Source: Gammaproteobacteria bacterium
GTDB taxonomy: Bacteria > Pseudomonadota > Gammaproteobacteria > Steroidobacterales > Rariloculaceae
Reading direction: 5' to 3'
NCBI GenBank assembly: GCA_016927175.1
Contig: JAFGNC010000019.1
Location: 1-5,587 of the forward strand
Length of the DNA: 5,587 nt
Part shown: positions 1 through 5,267 of the stretch, piece by piece
Layout: each line of letters opens with the position of its first letter
How positions within the stretch are numbered: the stretch's first letter is position 1
Made by a program: the position numbers and the translations under genes
Notes under the pieces: model-generated
Database searches by the model: none
Seen by the model: the letters and a program-made list of their open reading frames with translations, nothing else
What the model was told of the DNA's origin: nothing

Positions 1-1
1 G

Positions 2-598
2 CAGTATCGCGACGACATCGCCAACCACCGCATCGGCGACTGGATCCAGGCGTGCCCGAGCACGGCGGGCGGTCACAACTGGCAGGCCATGAGTTACCAC
101 CCGGGCGCGAGGCGCGTGATCATTCCGCTGAGCCAGACCTGCGTCGAGATGCGCGCGCGCGAGGTGACGTTCGAGCGCGGCGGCGGCAGCGCCGGCGCCG
201 ATCGGCGCTGGTTCGAAATGCCCGGCACCGACGGCAACCTCGGCAAGCTCGCGGCGTACGACGTGTCGACGCTCGAGGAGCTTTGGTCGCTCGAGCAGCG
301 CGCCGCCTTCCTGACGGCCGTGCTGTCCACCGGCGGGGGCCTCGCGTTCGTCGGCGATCTCGACCGCGAGCTCAAGGCCGTCGACGTCGACACCGGCGAC
401 GTGCTGTGGCGCACGCGGCTCGGCACGTCCGTGCAGGGCTTTCCGCTGTCTTTCAGCGTGGACGGCCGGCAGTACGTTGCGGTCACGACCGGCCTCGGCG
501 GCGGCAGCCCGCGGCTCGTGCCGCAGCTGCTGACACCCGAGATCCGCCACCCGTCCACCGGCAACGCGCTGTACGTGTACGCGCTGCCGTCGCGCTGA
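2..598 (+). CDS. PQQ-dependent alcohol dehydrogenase-like quinoprotein, C-terminal part (5' end outside window)
   Basis: The reading frame is open from the first bases, so the N-terminal two thirds or so of the gene lies outside; 198 residues plus TGA are visible. It is the C-terminal part of an eight-bladed PQQ propeller. What I see: CPSTAGGHNW at visible residues 18-27, the usual Cys-Pro-x-x-x-Gly-Gly-x-Asn-Trp signature of quinoprotein alcohol dehydrogenases; a second Cys shortly after (SQTCVEM); blade repeats ending in Asp-x-x-Thr-Gly-x-x-x-Trp (VDVDTGDVLW); and the closing blade GFPLSFSVDGRQYVAV at about 146-161. Known of the family: periplasmic, PQQ and Ca2+ or lanthanide dependent, oxidising primary alcohols or related substrates. 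The protein ends soon after the propeller, so there is no fused cytochrome c domain at the C terminus. The active-site residues and any vicinal disulfide are off the window, so substrate and metal class cannot be judged. It is followed by a second quinoprotein gene 65 bp downstream, probably co-transcribed. Confidence 0.9.
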   Translation, partial: QYRDDIANHRIGDWIQACPSTAGGHNWQAMSYHPGARRVIIPLSQTCVEMRAREVTFERGGGSAGADRRWFEMPGTDGNLGKLAAYDVSTLEELWSLEQRAAFLTAVLSTGGGLAFVGDLDRELKAVDVDTGDVLWRTRLGTSVQGFPLSFSVDGRQYVAVTTGLGGGSPRLVPQLLTPEIRHPSTGNALYVYALPSR

Positions 599-652
599 GC
601 CGTCGCGGATGCCGCAAACCCAGAACAGACGACGGCGCGAAGCCGCGAATTC

Positions 653-660
653 GGAGCAGG
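653..660 (+). promoter_or_regulatory. Ribosome binding site of the GDH-like quinoprotein gene
   Basis: GGAGCAGG lies with its GGAG core seven bases before the ATG at 664. It fixes the start: the reading frame is open much further upstream, but no comparable site is needed there, and the ATG at 664 is followed at once by a signal peptide. The 65-bp gap (599-663) holds no other feature I can support, in particular no clear terminator, which fits co-transcription with the gene before it. Confidence 0.6.
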
Positions 661-663
661 ACG

Positions 664-2655
664 ATGCCACGTATATCGAATAGCAGGGTGCCGCAACTGC
701 GGAGCAGCGCGACTCCGGCGAGTGGAGCCGTCGCGGCGGCGGCCGTCACGGCGGGCTGCGTCATCGCCGCGGCGCTGCTGGCCGCGGCGCCCGCGGCCGC
801 GCAGAAGGGCGGCGATGCGGGCGCGACCGTCGAATGGCCCACCTATCGCGGCAGCCTCGCGGCGCAGAATTACTCGCCTCTCGAGCAGATCGACGCGGGC
901 AACGTCGGCGAGCTGCGCATCGAATGGCGGTGGCACGGCGCCAACTTCGGACCGCGTCCCGAATCGCGCAACCAGTCGACGCCGCTGATGGTGGACGGCG
1001 TGCTCTATTTTCCGGTCGGGGTCACGCGTAACGTCGTCGCGGTGGACGCGCGGACCGGCCAGACGCTGTGGCTGTGGCGCGCGCGGGAAGGCGAGCGCTA
1101 CGAGCAGGCGCCGCGCCGGATGTCCGGCCGCGGCGTCGCGTACTGGACCGACGGCGAGGACGACGCGCGCATCCTGACCGTGACGCCGGGGTTTCACCTC
1201 GTCGCGCTCGATGCGCAGACGGGGCTGCCCGTGCCGGAGTTCGGCGAGGACGGCGTCGTCGACATGATGCGCTTCCTGCGCGGCCCCGCCGACAATGTCG
1301 AGATCGGCTCGACATCGCCGCCGCTCGTGGTCGGCGACGTCGTGATCGTCGGCCCGGCGCACGGCGTCGGCGCGCGGCCGGATTCGAAGACCCGCACGAA
1401 AGGAGACGTGCGCGCCTTCGACGTCCGCACCGGTGAGCTGCGCTGGACGTTCCACACGATCCCCGAGCGCGGCGAGCTCGGCTACGACACGTGGCTCGAC
1501 GGCTCCGCCGAGTACACCGGCAACGCCGGCGTCTGGGCGCCGATGGCGGCCGACCCCGAGCTCGGCTACGTGTATCTGCCGGTCGAGGGCGCGACCAGCG
1601 ACATGTACGGCGGGGAGCGTCCCGGCGACAACCTGTTCGCGACCAGCCTCGTCGCGCTCGACGCGCGCACCGGCGAGCGCATCTGGCACCGGCAGCTGAT
1701 TCACCACGACATCTGGGACTGGGACAACCCGACGGCCCCGATCCTGCTCGACGTCACCGTCGACGGCCGGCCGGTCAAGGCCGTCGTGCAGCTGACCAAG
1801 CAGGCGTTCGCGTACGCGTTCGATCGGCAGACCGGCGAGCCGCTTTGGCCGCTCGAGGAGCGGCCGGTGCCGCAGTCCGACGTGCCGTACGAGAGGACGG
1901 CGGCGACGCAGCCGTTTCCGACGAAGCCGCCTGCCTACGATCGGCAGGGCTTCAGCGAGGACGACCTGATCGACTTCACGCCCGAGATCAAAGCTGCGGC
2001 GCTCGAGCAGGTCCGGGACCTGCGCATGGGGCCGATGTTCAGCCCGCCTTCGCTGGTCGACGCCGACGACGGCACGCGCGGCACGCTCGTGCTGCCGCAC
2101 TTCGGCGGCGGCGCGAACTGGGAAGGGGGCGCCGCGGACCCGGAGACCGGCATCCTGTACGTCGGCTCGATCACGAACCCGGCGGTGTTCGCGCTGCGGC
2201 CGTCGGATCCGGGCTTCACCGATATCCGGTACGTGTTCGTCAACGGCGAGGTGCCGCAGCCGATGGACCTGCCGCTCGTGAAGCCCCCGTGGGGACGGAT
2301 CACCGCGATCGACATGAACCGCGGCGAGCACGTGTGGATGGTGCCGAACGGCGATACGCCGGAGGACGTGCTGAGCAATCCTGCGCTCGAGGGCGTCGAG
2401 ATCCCGCGCACGGGCAAGCGCTCACGGGCCGCGCTGCTCGTGACGAAGACGCTGCTGTTCGCCGGGGAGGGTTACGGCGGCGATCCGATCCTGCGCGCGC
2501 ACGACAAGCGCACCGGCGAGATCGTGGCCGAGATCGAGCTGCCGGGCGCCGTCGGCGGGCTCCCGATGAGCTACATGCTCGACGGCCGCCAGTTCATCGC
2601 CGTCATGGTCGGCCGGGAGGGCCCGGCGCAGCTGATCACGCTGGCGCTGCCGTAG
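664..2655 (+). CDS. Secreted PQQ-binding beta-propeller dehydrogenase, glucose dehydrogenase-like (quinoprotein)
   Basis: A 663-residue protein. Residues 1-46 form a long signal peptide with Arg at 3, 8 and 13, an Ala-rich hydrophobic core and a likely signal-peptidase I cut APAAA|Q after Ala46. The mature part opens with WPTYRG (58-63), typical of PQQ propellers, and carries repeated blade motifs: VVAVDARTGQTLW (124-136), VRAFDVRTGELRW (249-261), HHDIWDWD (347-354), AYAFDRQTGEPLW (383-395), GGANWEGGAADPETG (482-496), and closing blade GGLPMSYMLDGRQFIAV (631-647). Asp352 and Lys379 are 27 residues apart, the spacing I recall for Asp466 and Lys493 in E. coli membrane glucose dehydrogenase Gcd, so the PQQ site looks intact. 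Unlike Gcd there is no five-helix membrane anchor, so the enzyme should be periplasmic. The mature protein has no cysteine, so it lacks the vicinal disulfide of methanol dehydrogenases. Expected role: PQQ-dependent oxidation of a sugar or alcohol with electrons passed to the respiratory chain. The true substrate is unknown. Confidence 0.88.
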   Translation: MPRISNSRVPQLRSSATPASGAVAAAAVTAGCVIAAALLAAAPAAAQKGGDAGATVEWPTYRGSLAAQNYSPLEQIDAGNVGELRIEWRWHGANFGPRPESRNQSTPLMVDGVLYFPVGVTRNVVAVDARTGQTLWLWRAREGERYEQAPRRMSGRGVAYWTDGEDDARILTVTPGFHLVALDAQTGLPVPEFGEDGVVDMMRFLRGPADNVEIGSTSPPLVVGDVVIVGPAHGVGARPDSKTRTKGDVRAFDVRTGELRWTFHTIPERGELGYDTWLDGSAEYTGNAGVWAPMAADPELGYVYLPVEGATSDMYGGERPGDNLFATSLVALDARTGERIWHRQLIHHDIWDWDNPTAPILLDVTVDGRPVKAVVQLTKQAFAYAFDRQTGEPLWPLEERPVPQSDVPYERTAATQPFPTKPPAYDRQGFSEDDLIDFTPEIKAAALEQVRDLRMGPMFSPPSLVDADDGTRGTLVLPHFGGGANWEGGAADPETGILYVGSITNPAVFALRPSDPGFTDIRYVFVNGEVPQPMDLPLVKPPWGRITAIDMNRGEHVWMVPNGDTPEDVLSNPALEGVEIPRTGKRSRAALLVTKTLLFAGEGYGGDPILRAHDKRTGEIVAEIELPGAVGGLPMSYMLDGRQFIAVMVGREGPAQLITLALP

Positions 2656-2675
2656 CAGCGCTGCGGACTCTCCGC
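2644..2675. terminator. Two tandem hairpins at the convergent gene ends (possible bidirectional terminator, no T-run)
   Basis: GCGCTGC (2644-2650) and GCAGCGC (2655-2661) pair perfectly over 7 bp around the loop CGTA, which holds most of the quinoprotein stop codon TAG. Directly after it, GCGGA (2663-2667) pairs with TCCGC (2671-2675) around a 3-base loop. The 40-bp gap between the convergent genes otherwise shows nothing. There is no run of T on either strand, so this is not a classic intrinsic terminator; it could act as a 3' stabiliser or be chance in GC-rich DNA. Confidence 0.3.
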
Positions 2676-2695
2676 GAGCGGCGGCACGCCCTGAG

Positions 2696-3652
2696 TTACG
2701 ATCCTTCCCCGTGCGTCGGTGCGGCGACGAGCACGCGCCGCAGGAACTCGGCCGTCGGCGCCCAGTGCTGATCGTCGTAGAACGCATCGCCGCCATGGCC
2801 CGCGCCGTGGACCACGTCGAGCGCGGCGTCGAGACCCGCGGCCTTGTATGCGCCGTGCAGCTCGTGGGCCTGGTTGATCGGCATCTGCAGGTCCTGATCG
2901 CCGTGCAGCAGATACATCGGCGGATCCTCCGCATCGACGTGAAACACCGGGCTCGCGAGCCGGGCGACGTCCGCGGCGGCGTCCGGCGCGGCGCCGAGCA
3001 GCAGCTCGAGCGCCGGCCGGCGCACGTCGAGCCCGAAAGGCGTGGACTGATCGAGGATCGTGGTCAGGTTCGACGCGCCGAAATACACGACCGCGGCCTG
3101 CACGGCGGATGAGACGCCGGCGTGGTCGCCGACGCCCCCCTCGAGCGCAGCGTCGCCGTTCGTGACCGCGGCGAGCGCGGCGAGATGTCCCCCGGAGGAC
3201 GCGCCGGCTACGGCCATCGGCCCCGGCGCATAGCCGTAGCGGCCGGCGTTCGCACGCAGGAACCTGATCGCCGCCTTGACGTCGTGAAGCATGGCCGGAA
3301 ACGGCGCATCGGTGGACGGCCTGAAGTCGACGCTCGCGAGCGCGAAGCCGGCCTCGAGGAAGCGCAGCGGCGGATTCGCTTTCGAGCCGAAGCGCCATGC
3401 GCCGCCGTGCAGCCAGACGACGAGCGGCGGCGGATAGGCCGTCGTTTCGGGCGACGCTGCACCGACCGCATCCGGCAGGTAAAGATCGAGCTTGAGAGGC
3501 TGCTGGCCGACCGTCGCGTACGTCACGTCGGCGTGATCCGGCGCTCGCTCGACATCCTGTGCTTCGGTCGCGGACATGTTCAGCAGCAGGAGCAGGGCCG
3601 CGAAGCCCGCCGCGGCGGGCCGCTTCACTGAGTGGTTGGTATGGTAGTTCAT
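2696..3652 (-). CDS. Secreted alpha/beta hydrolase (BD-FAE / carboxylesterase type)
   Basis: A 318-residue protein starting at the ATG at 3652. Residues 1-31 are a clear Sec signal peptide: MNYHTNHSVKRP, a hydrophobic core with LLLLL at 20-24, and a cut after ATEA|Q. The mature enzyme has the alpha/beta hydrolase landmarks in order: LYLP (57-60), oxyanion-hole HGGAW (82-86), nucleophile elbow GASSGG (150-155, Ser152 as nucleophile), HGDQD (250-254, Asp254 as probable acid) and GAGHGG (283-288, His286 as base), so the triad appears complete. HGGAW followed by RFGSK resembles the BD-FAE feruloyl/acetyl-xylan esterase-like group more than the HGGG lipases. Expected reaction: hydrolysis of a carboxylic ester in the periplasm or outside the cell; the substrate is unknown. 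An in-frame TTG at 3742 would give a longer protein, but it would bury the signal peptide and has no ribosome binding site. The chosen ATG also has only a weak purine stretch in front. It is convergent with the quinoprotein and 133 bp downstream of nhaA on the same strand, so it may be read through from nhaA or have its own promoter. Confidence 0.87.
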   Translation of the reverse strand: MNYHTNHSVKRPAAAGFAALLLLLNMSATEAQDVERAPDHADVTYATVGQQPLKLDLYLPDAVGAASPETTAYPPPLVVWLHGGAWRFGSKANPPLRFLEAGFALASVDFRPSTDAPFPAMLHDVKAAIRFLRANAGRYGYAPGPMAVAGASSGGHLAALAAVTNGDAALEGGVGDHAGVSSAVQAAVVYFGASNLTTILDQSTPFGLDVRRPALELLLGAAPDAAADVARLASPVFHVDAEDPPMYLLHGDQDLQMPINQAHELHGAYKAAGLDAALDVVHGAGHGGDAFYDDQHWAPTAEFLRRVLVAAPTHGEGS

Positions 3653-3747
3653 GATGTGTGCCCGGCCGGCAGGCTCGCTCGGCGTGTCTTTGGCTGCAAC
3701 GCTTCCAGATGTGAGATTGCCGTTCCGCGCGCACCAAGGCAAGGGCG

Positions 3748-3794
3748 GCGGCTCGGGGCCGGCTCAGGAGCGGCTCGGGGCCGGCTCAGGAGCG
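3748..3794. repeat. 22-bp tandem duplication spanning the nhaA stop codon
   Basis: CGGCTCGGGGCCGGCTCAGGAG at 3749-3770 is repeated without change at 3771-3792, and the match runs one or two bases further on each side (3748-3794, about 2.1 units). On the - strand the right-hand copy contains the TGA that ends nhaA, so the left-hand copy is a duplicated gene end just past the stop, including a second TGA in another frame. Each copy contains the small inverted repeat GCTC-AG-GAGC. It looks like a local slippage duplication in GC-rich DNA. Confidence 0.75.
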
Positions 3795-5081
3795 CGGCTC
3801 GGCGGACGCGGCGGATTCGGAAGGATTGCCGACCGGCGCACCCGCTCGAGCGCGCGCCCCGGTCGGCGCGTCGGCCGCGGCGCCCGCCCCGGAGGGGCCG
3901 CGCAGCGCGCTGCGCAGCACCAGATAGCCGGCCGCGCCCGAAAGCACCGAGCCGAAGATGATGCCGAGCCGCTCGTCGAAACCGACGACCCCGCCTTCGA
4001 GAAACGCGAGCGACCCGATGAACAGGCTCATCGTGAAGCCGATGCCGCACAAGAGCGCCACGCCGTAGACGGCGGGCCACGACACGCCCTGCGGCAGGCT
4101 CGCAAGACCGAGCTTCACGGCGAGCCAGCTGAAACCGAAGACGCCGACCTGCTTGCCGAAGAACAGGCCCGCGGCGATGCCGAGCGGCACCGGATGAAGC
4201 AGCGTCCCGAGGCCGACGCCGAGCAGCGTGATCCCGGCGTTGGCGAACGCGAACGCCGGCAGAATGCCGTAAGCGACGACCGGGTGCAGGTCGTGCTCGA
4301 GCTCCTGCAACGGAGCGCGGTCCGGATCGCGCCGGTCGCGGAGCGGAATGAACAGGGCGAGCAGGACGCCGGTCAGCGTGGCGTGGACGCCGGAACGAAG
4401 CACGGCGATCCACATGATCAGCCCGATGACGAGATACGGCGCGAACTCGGTCACGCCTCGGCGGTTCAGCACCGCGAGGACGGCAAGGCAGACGGCCGCG
4501 ACCGCGAGTGCCGTCGCCGACAGGTTCTCGGTATAGAACATCGCGATGATGACGATTGCGCCGACGTCGTCGAAGATCGCGATCGACACGAGGAACGCTT
4601 TCAGCGCGATCGGAACGCGATCGCCGAGCAGCGTGAGCACGGCGAGCGCGAAGGCGATATCGGTCGCTGCCGGTATGGCCCAGCCGCGCAGCGCGACCGG
4701 ATCGCCCCAGTTGACCGCGGCGTAGATCACGGCGGGGGCGGCCATGCCGCCGGCGGCGCCGACGGCGGGCAGCAGCGCCTTACGCGGCGCGGACAACTCG
4801 CCGACCAGCACCTCGCGCTTGAGCTCCAGGCCTACGAGCAGGAAGAACACGGCCATCAGACCGTCATTGATCCAAAGCAGCAGAGGCTTCGCGATCAGCA
4901 ACGGCCCCACGCGGATCTCGACCGGCATGTCGATCAGGAGGCCGTAGAAGCGGTCGAGGGGCGAGTTGGCGATGACGATCGCGGCGACGGCGGCGATGAA
5001 CAGGATCATGCCGCTCGACGCCTCGAGCCGCAGGAAGTTGCGCAGCTCGCCCATCAGTCTGTTCAGGGCTGTTTCCGCCAT
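3786..5081 (-). CDS. nhaA: Na+/H+ antiporter NhaA
   Basis: A 431-residue inner-membrane protein, exchanging external H+ for internal Na+ or Li+ in electrogenic fashion; its role is Na+ tolerance and pH homeostasis. The match to NhaA is unmistakable: FLRLEASSG near the N terminus (16-24), LLLWINDGLMAVFFLLVGLE (67-86), AIPAATDIAFALAVL (135-149), IAIFDDVGAIVIIAMFYT (167-184), SGVHATLTGVL (230-240), LPAFAFANAG (274-283), GLFFGKQVG (305-313) and LLCGIGFTMSLFI (343-355). Functional residues line up with E. coli: Asp141 (D133), Asp171 and Asp172 (the ion-binding D163/D164 pair), His233 (H225) and Lys310 (K300). About twelve membrane helices are expected. E. coli NhaA has 388 residues; most of the extra length is a C-terminal tail from about 394 to 431 rich in Ala, Gly, Pro and Ser, with no homology I recognise. 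The start at 5081 puts the usual short N terminus before FLRLE; the purine-rich AGAGCGAGA before it is a weak ribosome binding site. It diverges from a second antiporter gene across 186 bp. Confidence 0.97.
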   Translation of the reverse strand: MAETALNRLMGELRNFLRLEASSGMILFIAAVAAIVIANSPLDRFYGLLIDMPVEIRVGPLLIAKPLLLWINDGLMAVFFLLVGLELKREVLVGELSAPRKALLPAVGAAGGMAAPAVIYAAVNWGDPVALRGWAIPAATDIAFALAVLTLLGDRVPIALKAFLVSIAIFDDVGAIVIIAMFYTENLSATALAVAAVCLAVLAVLNRRGVTEFAPYLVIGLIMWIAVLRSGVHATLTGVLLALFIPLRDRRDPDRAPLQELEHDLHPVVAYGILPAFAFANAGITLLGVGLGTLLHPVPLGIAAGLFFGKQVGVFGFSWLAVKLGLASLPQGVSWPAVYGVALLCGIGFTMSLFIGSLAFLEGGVVGFDERLGIIFGSVLSGAAGYLVLRSALRGPSGAGAAADAPTGARARAGAPVGNPSESAASAEPRS

Positions 5082-5100
5082 CGGTCTCGCTCTGGGGAAG

Positions 5101-5182
5101 TCCGGGATCTCGTTTGACGATATTGGCAGAGGCGTCGCCGCAAAGCTGCCGGGGTCTTCGCCGATGCGCGCCAGGTCCCGGA
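5101..5182 (-). ncRNA. Candidate structured leader of the nhaA mRNA (possible cation-sensing riboswitch)
   Basis: Read on the nhaA strand, TCCGGGA (5182-5176) can pair perfectly with TCCCGGA (5107-5101), closing a domain that ends about 20 bases before the nhaA ATG. Inside it are a hairpin GGCAG/CTGCC (5150-5146 with 5129-5125) with an inner GGC/GCC, and a hairpin TCGT-CAA-ACGA (5120-5110). A different pairing, CGTC with GACG (5116-5119 with 5133-5136), excludes parts of these, as a switch would require. Known: two RNA families first named nhaA-I and nhaA-II, later shown to respond to Li+, sit in leaders of nhaA genes. I cannot confirm membership by eye; the pairing alone could arise by chance in GC-rich sequence. 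Confidence 0.35.
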
Positions 5183-5185
5183 AAC

Positions 5186-5203
5186 CGGCGGCCTCGGCCG
5201 CCG
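5186..5203. repeat. Inverted repeat with 8-bp arms in the divergent antiporter intergenic region
   Basis: CGGCGGCC (5186-5193) and GGCCGCCG (5196-5203) are perfect inverted arms around TC. As RNA it would fold with a 7-bp stem and a 4-base loop (CGAG on the nhaA strand). It lies just upstream of the closing stem of the possible nhaA leader and 65 bases before the other antiporter's TTG start. It could be part of a leader structure, an operator, or only GC-rich sequence. Confidence 0.4.
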
Positions 5204-5232
5204 TCTCGCCCGCACGGATGCATTAAGCTGGT

Positions 5233-5253
5233 GCCGACTCGCCGACAGTCGGC
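5233..5253. repeat. Perfect 7-bp hairpin abutting the ribosome binding site of the CPA1 antiporter gene
   Basis: GCCGACT (5233-5239) and AGTCGGC (5247-5253) pair perfectly around the loop CGCCGAC. The loop repeats GCCGAC, which can also pair with GTCGGC (5248-5253), so two alternative folds share one right arm. The repeat ends immediately before the GGAAAGGGA ribosome binding site. It could be an operator or a hairpin that tunes translation of the antiporter. Confidence 0.45.
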
Positions 5254-5262
5254 GGAAAGGGA
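5254..5262 (+). promoter_or_regulatory. Ribosome binding site selecting a TTG start for the CPA1 antiporter
   Basis: GGAAAGGGA precedes the TTG at 5268, with six bases between the AGGG core and the start. It decides the start: the antiporter frame is open back to a TGA at 5115-5117 and contains no ATG, GTG or TTG before 5268. The ATG at 5263 is in another frame and stops after seven codons. Confidence 0.6.
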
Positions 5263-5267
5263 ATGCC

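Larger units (their letters stand above)
5082..5267. promoter_or_regulatory. Divergent control region between nhaA and the CPA1 antiporter gene
   Basis: These 186 bp must hold the promoters for both antiporter genes, unless one start lies inside a neighbour. I could not pick convincing -35/-10 pairs: TTGACG at 5114-5119 (+) has no -10 at a normal distance, and the A/T-rich CATTAAG around 5221 has no partner. The region holds several inverted repeats, listed separately. It has no protein gene that I can support. Confidence 0.55.

Noticed and set aside
52..663. Extension of the second quinoprotein frame upstream to an ATG at 52
   Set aside because: It overlaps the clearly conserved C-terminal part of the first quinoprotein in another frame and translates to Arg/Ala-rich shadow sequence; the ATG at 664 has a ribosome binding site and a signal peptide right after it.
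94..2331. A 745-codon open frame on the minus strand opposite both quinoproteins
   Set aside because: It is antisense to two well-recognised genes, rich in Arg, Ala, Asp and Val, with no recognisable domain; long open antisense frames are common in GC-rich DNA.
1491..2771. A 426-codon open frame on the plus strand within the second quinoprotein
   Set aside because: It is an out-of-frame shadow of the quinoprotein, made almost only of Arg, Ala, Gly and Asp, and runs on into the convergent hydrolase.
2571..3737. A 388-codon minus-strand frame across the hydrolase
   Set aside because: It is a different frame from the one carrying the signal peptide, HGGAW and GASSGG motifs, and is a low-complexity Arg/Ala shadow.
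3653..3742. TTG start at 3742 giving the hydrolase 30 more residues
   Set aside because: It would place 30 residues in front of a textbook signal peptide and has no ribosome binding site; the ATG at 3652 is the better start.
3651..5117. A 488-codon plus-strand frame opposite nhaA
   Set aside because: It is antisense to a certain nhaA gene; its Asp/Glu/Arg/Gln-rich composition is what the complement of membrane-helix codons gives.
5114..5142. Sigma70-type promoter with TTGACG as -35 on the plus strand
   Set aside because: The position for the -10 box 17 bases on is TCGCCG, with no resemblance to TATAAT.
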